From Rhodospirillales bacterium (GTDB lineage Bacteria > Pseudomonadota > Alphaproteobacteria > Reyranellales > Reyranellaceae), in NCBI GenBank assembly GCA_013205335.1, contig JABMNB010000567.1, positions 1 through 6,504 on the forward strand: 6,504 nt of DNA, read 5' to 3'. The position numbers and the translations under genes are program-made. Under the pieces are notes generated by a model. That model saw only the letters and a list, made by a program, of their open reading frames with translations. It was not told the DNA's origin and did no database searches. Below, piece by piece: positions 6,464 to 6,504 of this stretch (position 1 is its first letter; each line of letters begins with the position of its first letter).

Positions 6464-6470
6464 CAACGCC

Positions 6471-6504
6471 GTGAAGAAGATTACCACATCAGCCGCCGGT
6501 GGTC
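6471..6504 (+). CDS. Start of an unidentified gene, 3' partial (first 11 codons)
   Basis: A GTG start read as MKKITTSAAGG runs off the right edge. It is supported by the strong AAGGAGAG 7 nt upstream and by same-strand position 67 nt after the previous stop. The two lysines after the initiator would fit a signal-peptide n-region, but Thr/Ser/Gly rather than a hydrophobic core follows in the visible part. Export is therefore only a guess, and no family can be named. It could be a further operon member, for example a missing binding protein, or an unrelated gene with its own control element. Confidence 0.6.
   Translation, partial: MKKITTSAAGG

Larger units (their letters stand above)
6408..6470 (+). 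repeat. Nested inverted repeat directly upstream of the last gene's start
   Basis: GGCGTTGCTC at 6408-6417 and GAGCAACGCC at 6461-6470 are perfect 10-bp reverse complements separated by 43 nt. Nested inside is a second hairpin: GAGCCT (6423-6428), loop GTT, AGGCTC (6432-6437). It extends outward as RNA through two U-G pairs to a 12-bp stem, 6417-6428 with 6432-6443. The right outer arm overlaps the last three bases of the Shine-Dalgarno sequence and ends at the base before the GTG start. The element lies entirely in the 67-nt gap after the operon's last complete gene, so it may act on read-through mRNA or as a protein-binding site. No T tract follows either arm, so a Rho-independent terminator is not supported. 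Confidence 0.7.

Overview
The window is GC-rich (roughly two thirds G+C by eye, with third codon positions almost always G or C) and densely coded on the + strand. The codon use, the ATG/GTG starts and the protein families fit a soil-type alphaproteobacterium of the rhizobial or rhodospirillalean kind. This placement is an inference; the window has no rRNA or other taxonomic marker.

Layout, all on the + strand: (1) 1-1650, a fused two-domain ABC importer permease whose N-terminus lies off the left edge; (2) 1647-2708, its ABC ATPase with a C-terminal TOBE region, overlapping the permease by ATGA; (3) 2732-3910, a class III (CaiB/BaiF, formyl-CoA transferase-like) CoA-transferase; (4) 3913-4707, a crotonase-fold (enoyl-CoA hydratase/isomerase-like) protein lacking both classical catalytic glutamates; (5) 4719-5600, a phytanoyl-CoA dioxygenase (PhyH)-type Fe(II)/2-oxoglutarate oxygenase; (6) 5597-6403, a DehI (group I 2-haloacid dehalogenase fold) family protein, overlapping the oxygenase by GTGA; (7) a 67-nt gap with a nested inverted-repeat structure; (8) from 6471, the first 11 codons of another gene cut by the right edge. 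There is no rRNA, tRNA, CRISPR array, insertion sequence or long DNA repeat that I can see.

Genes 1-6 are separated by -4, 23, 2, 11 and -4 nt, so they probably form one transcription unit. The simplest reading is an uptake-plus-catabolism operon. A binding-protein-dependent importer (FbpBC/PotABC-like, with the binding protein outside the window) brings in a small, probably organic-acid solute. A CoA-transferase activates it, and a crotonase-fold enzyme, a PhyH-type oxygenase and a DehI-like protein act on the acyl-CoA or acid. The substrate cannot be read from the sequence. The DehI-like member makes a 2-substituted or halogenated acid conceivable but unproven.

The points most worth a second look are the crotonase with Ala at both catalytic Glu positions, the DehI-like protein with a visible internal duplication but uncertain catalytic residues, and the perfect 10-bp inverted repeat whose right arm ends directly at the GTG start of the last gene and overlaps its Shine-Dalgarno sequence.
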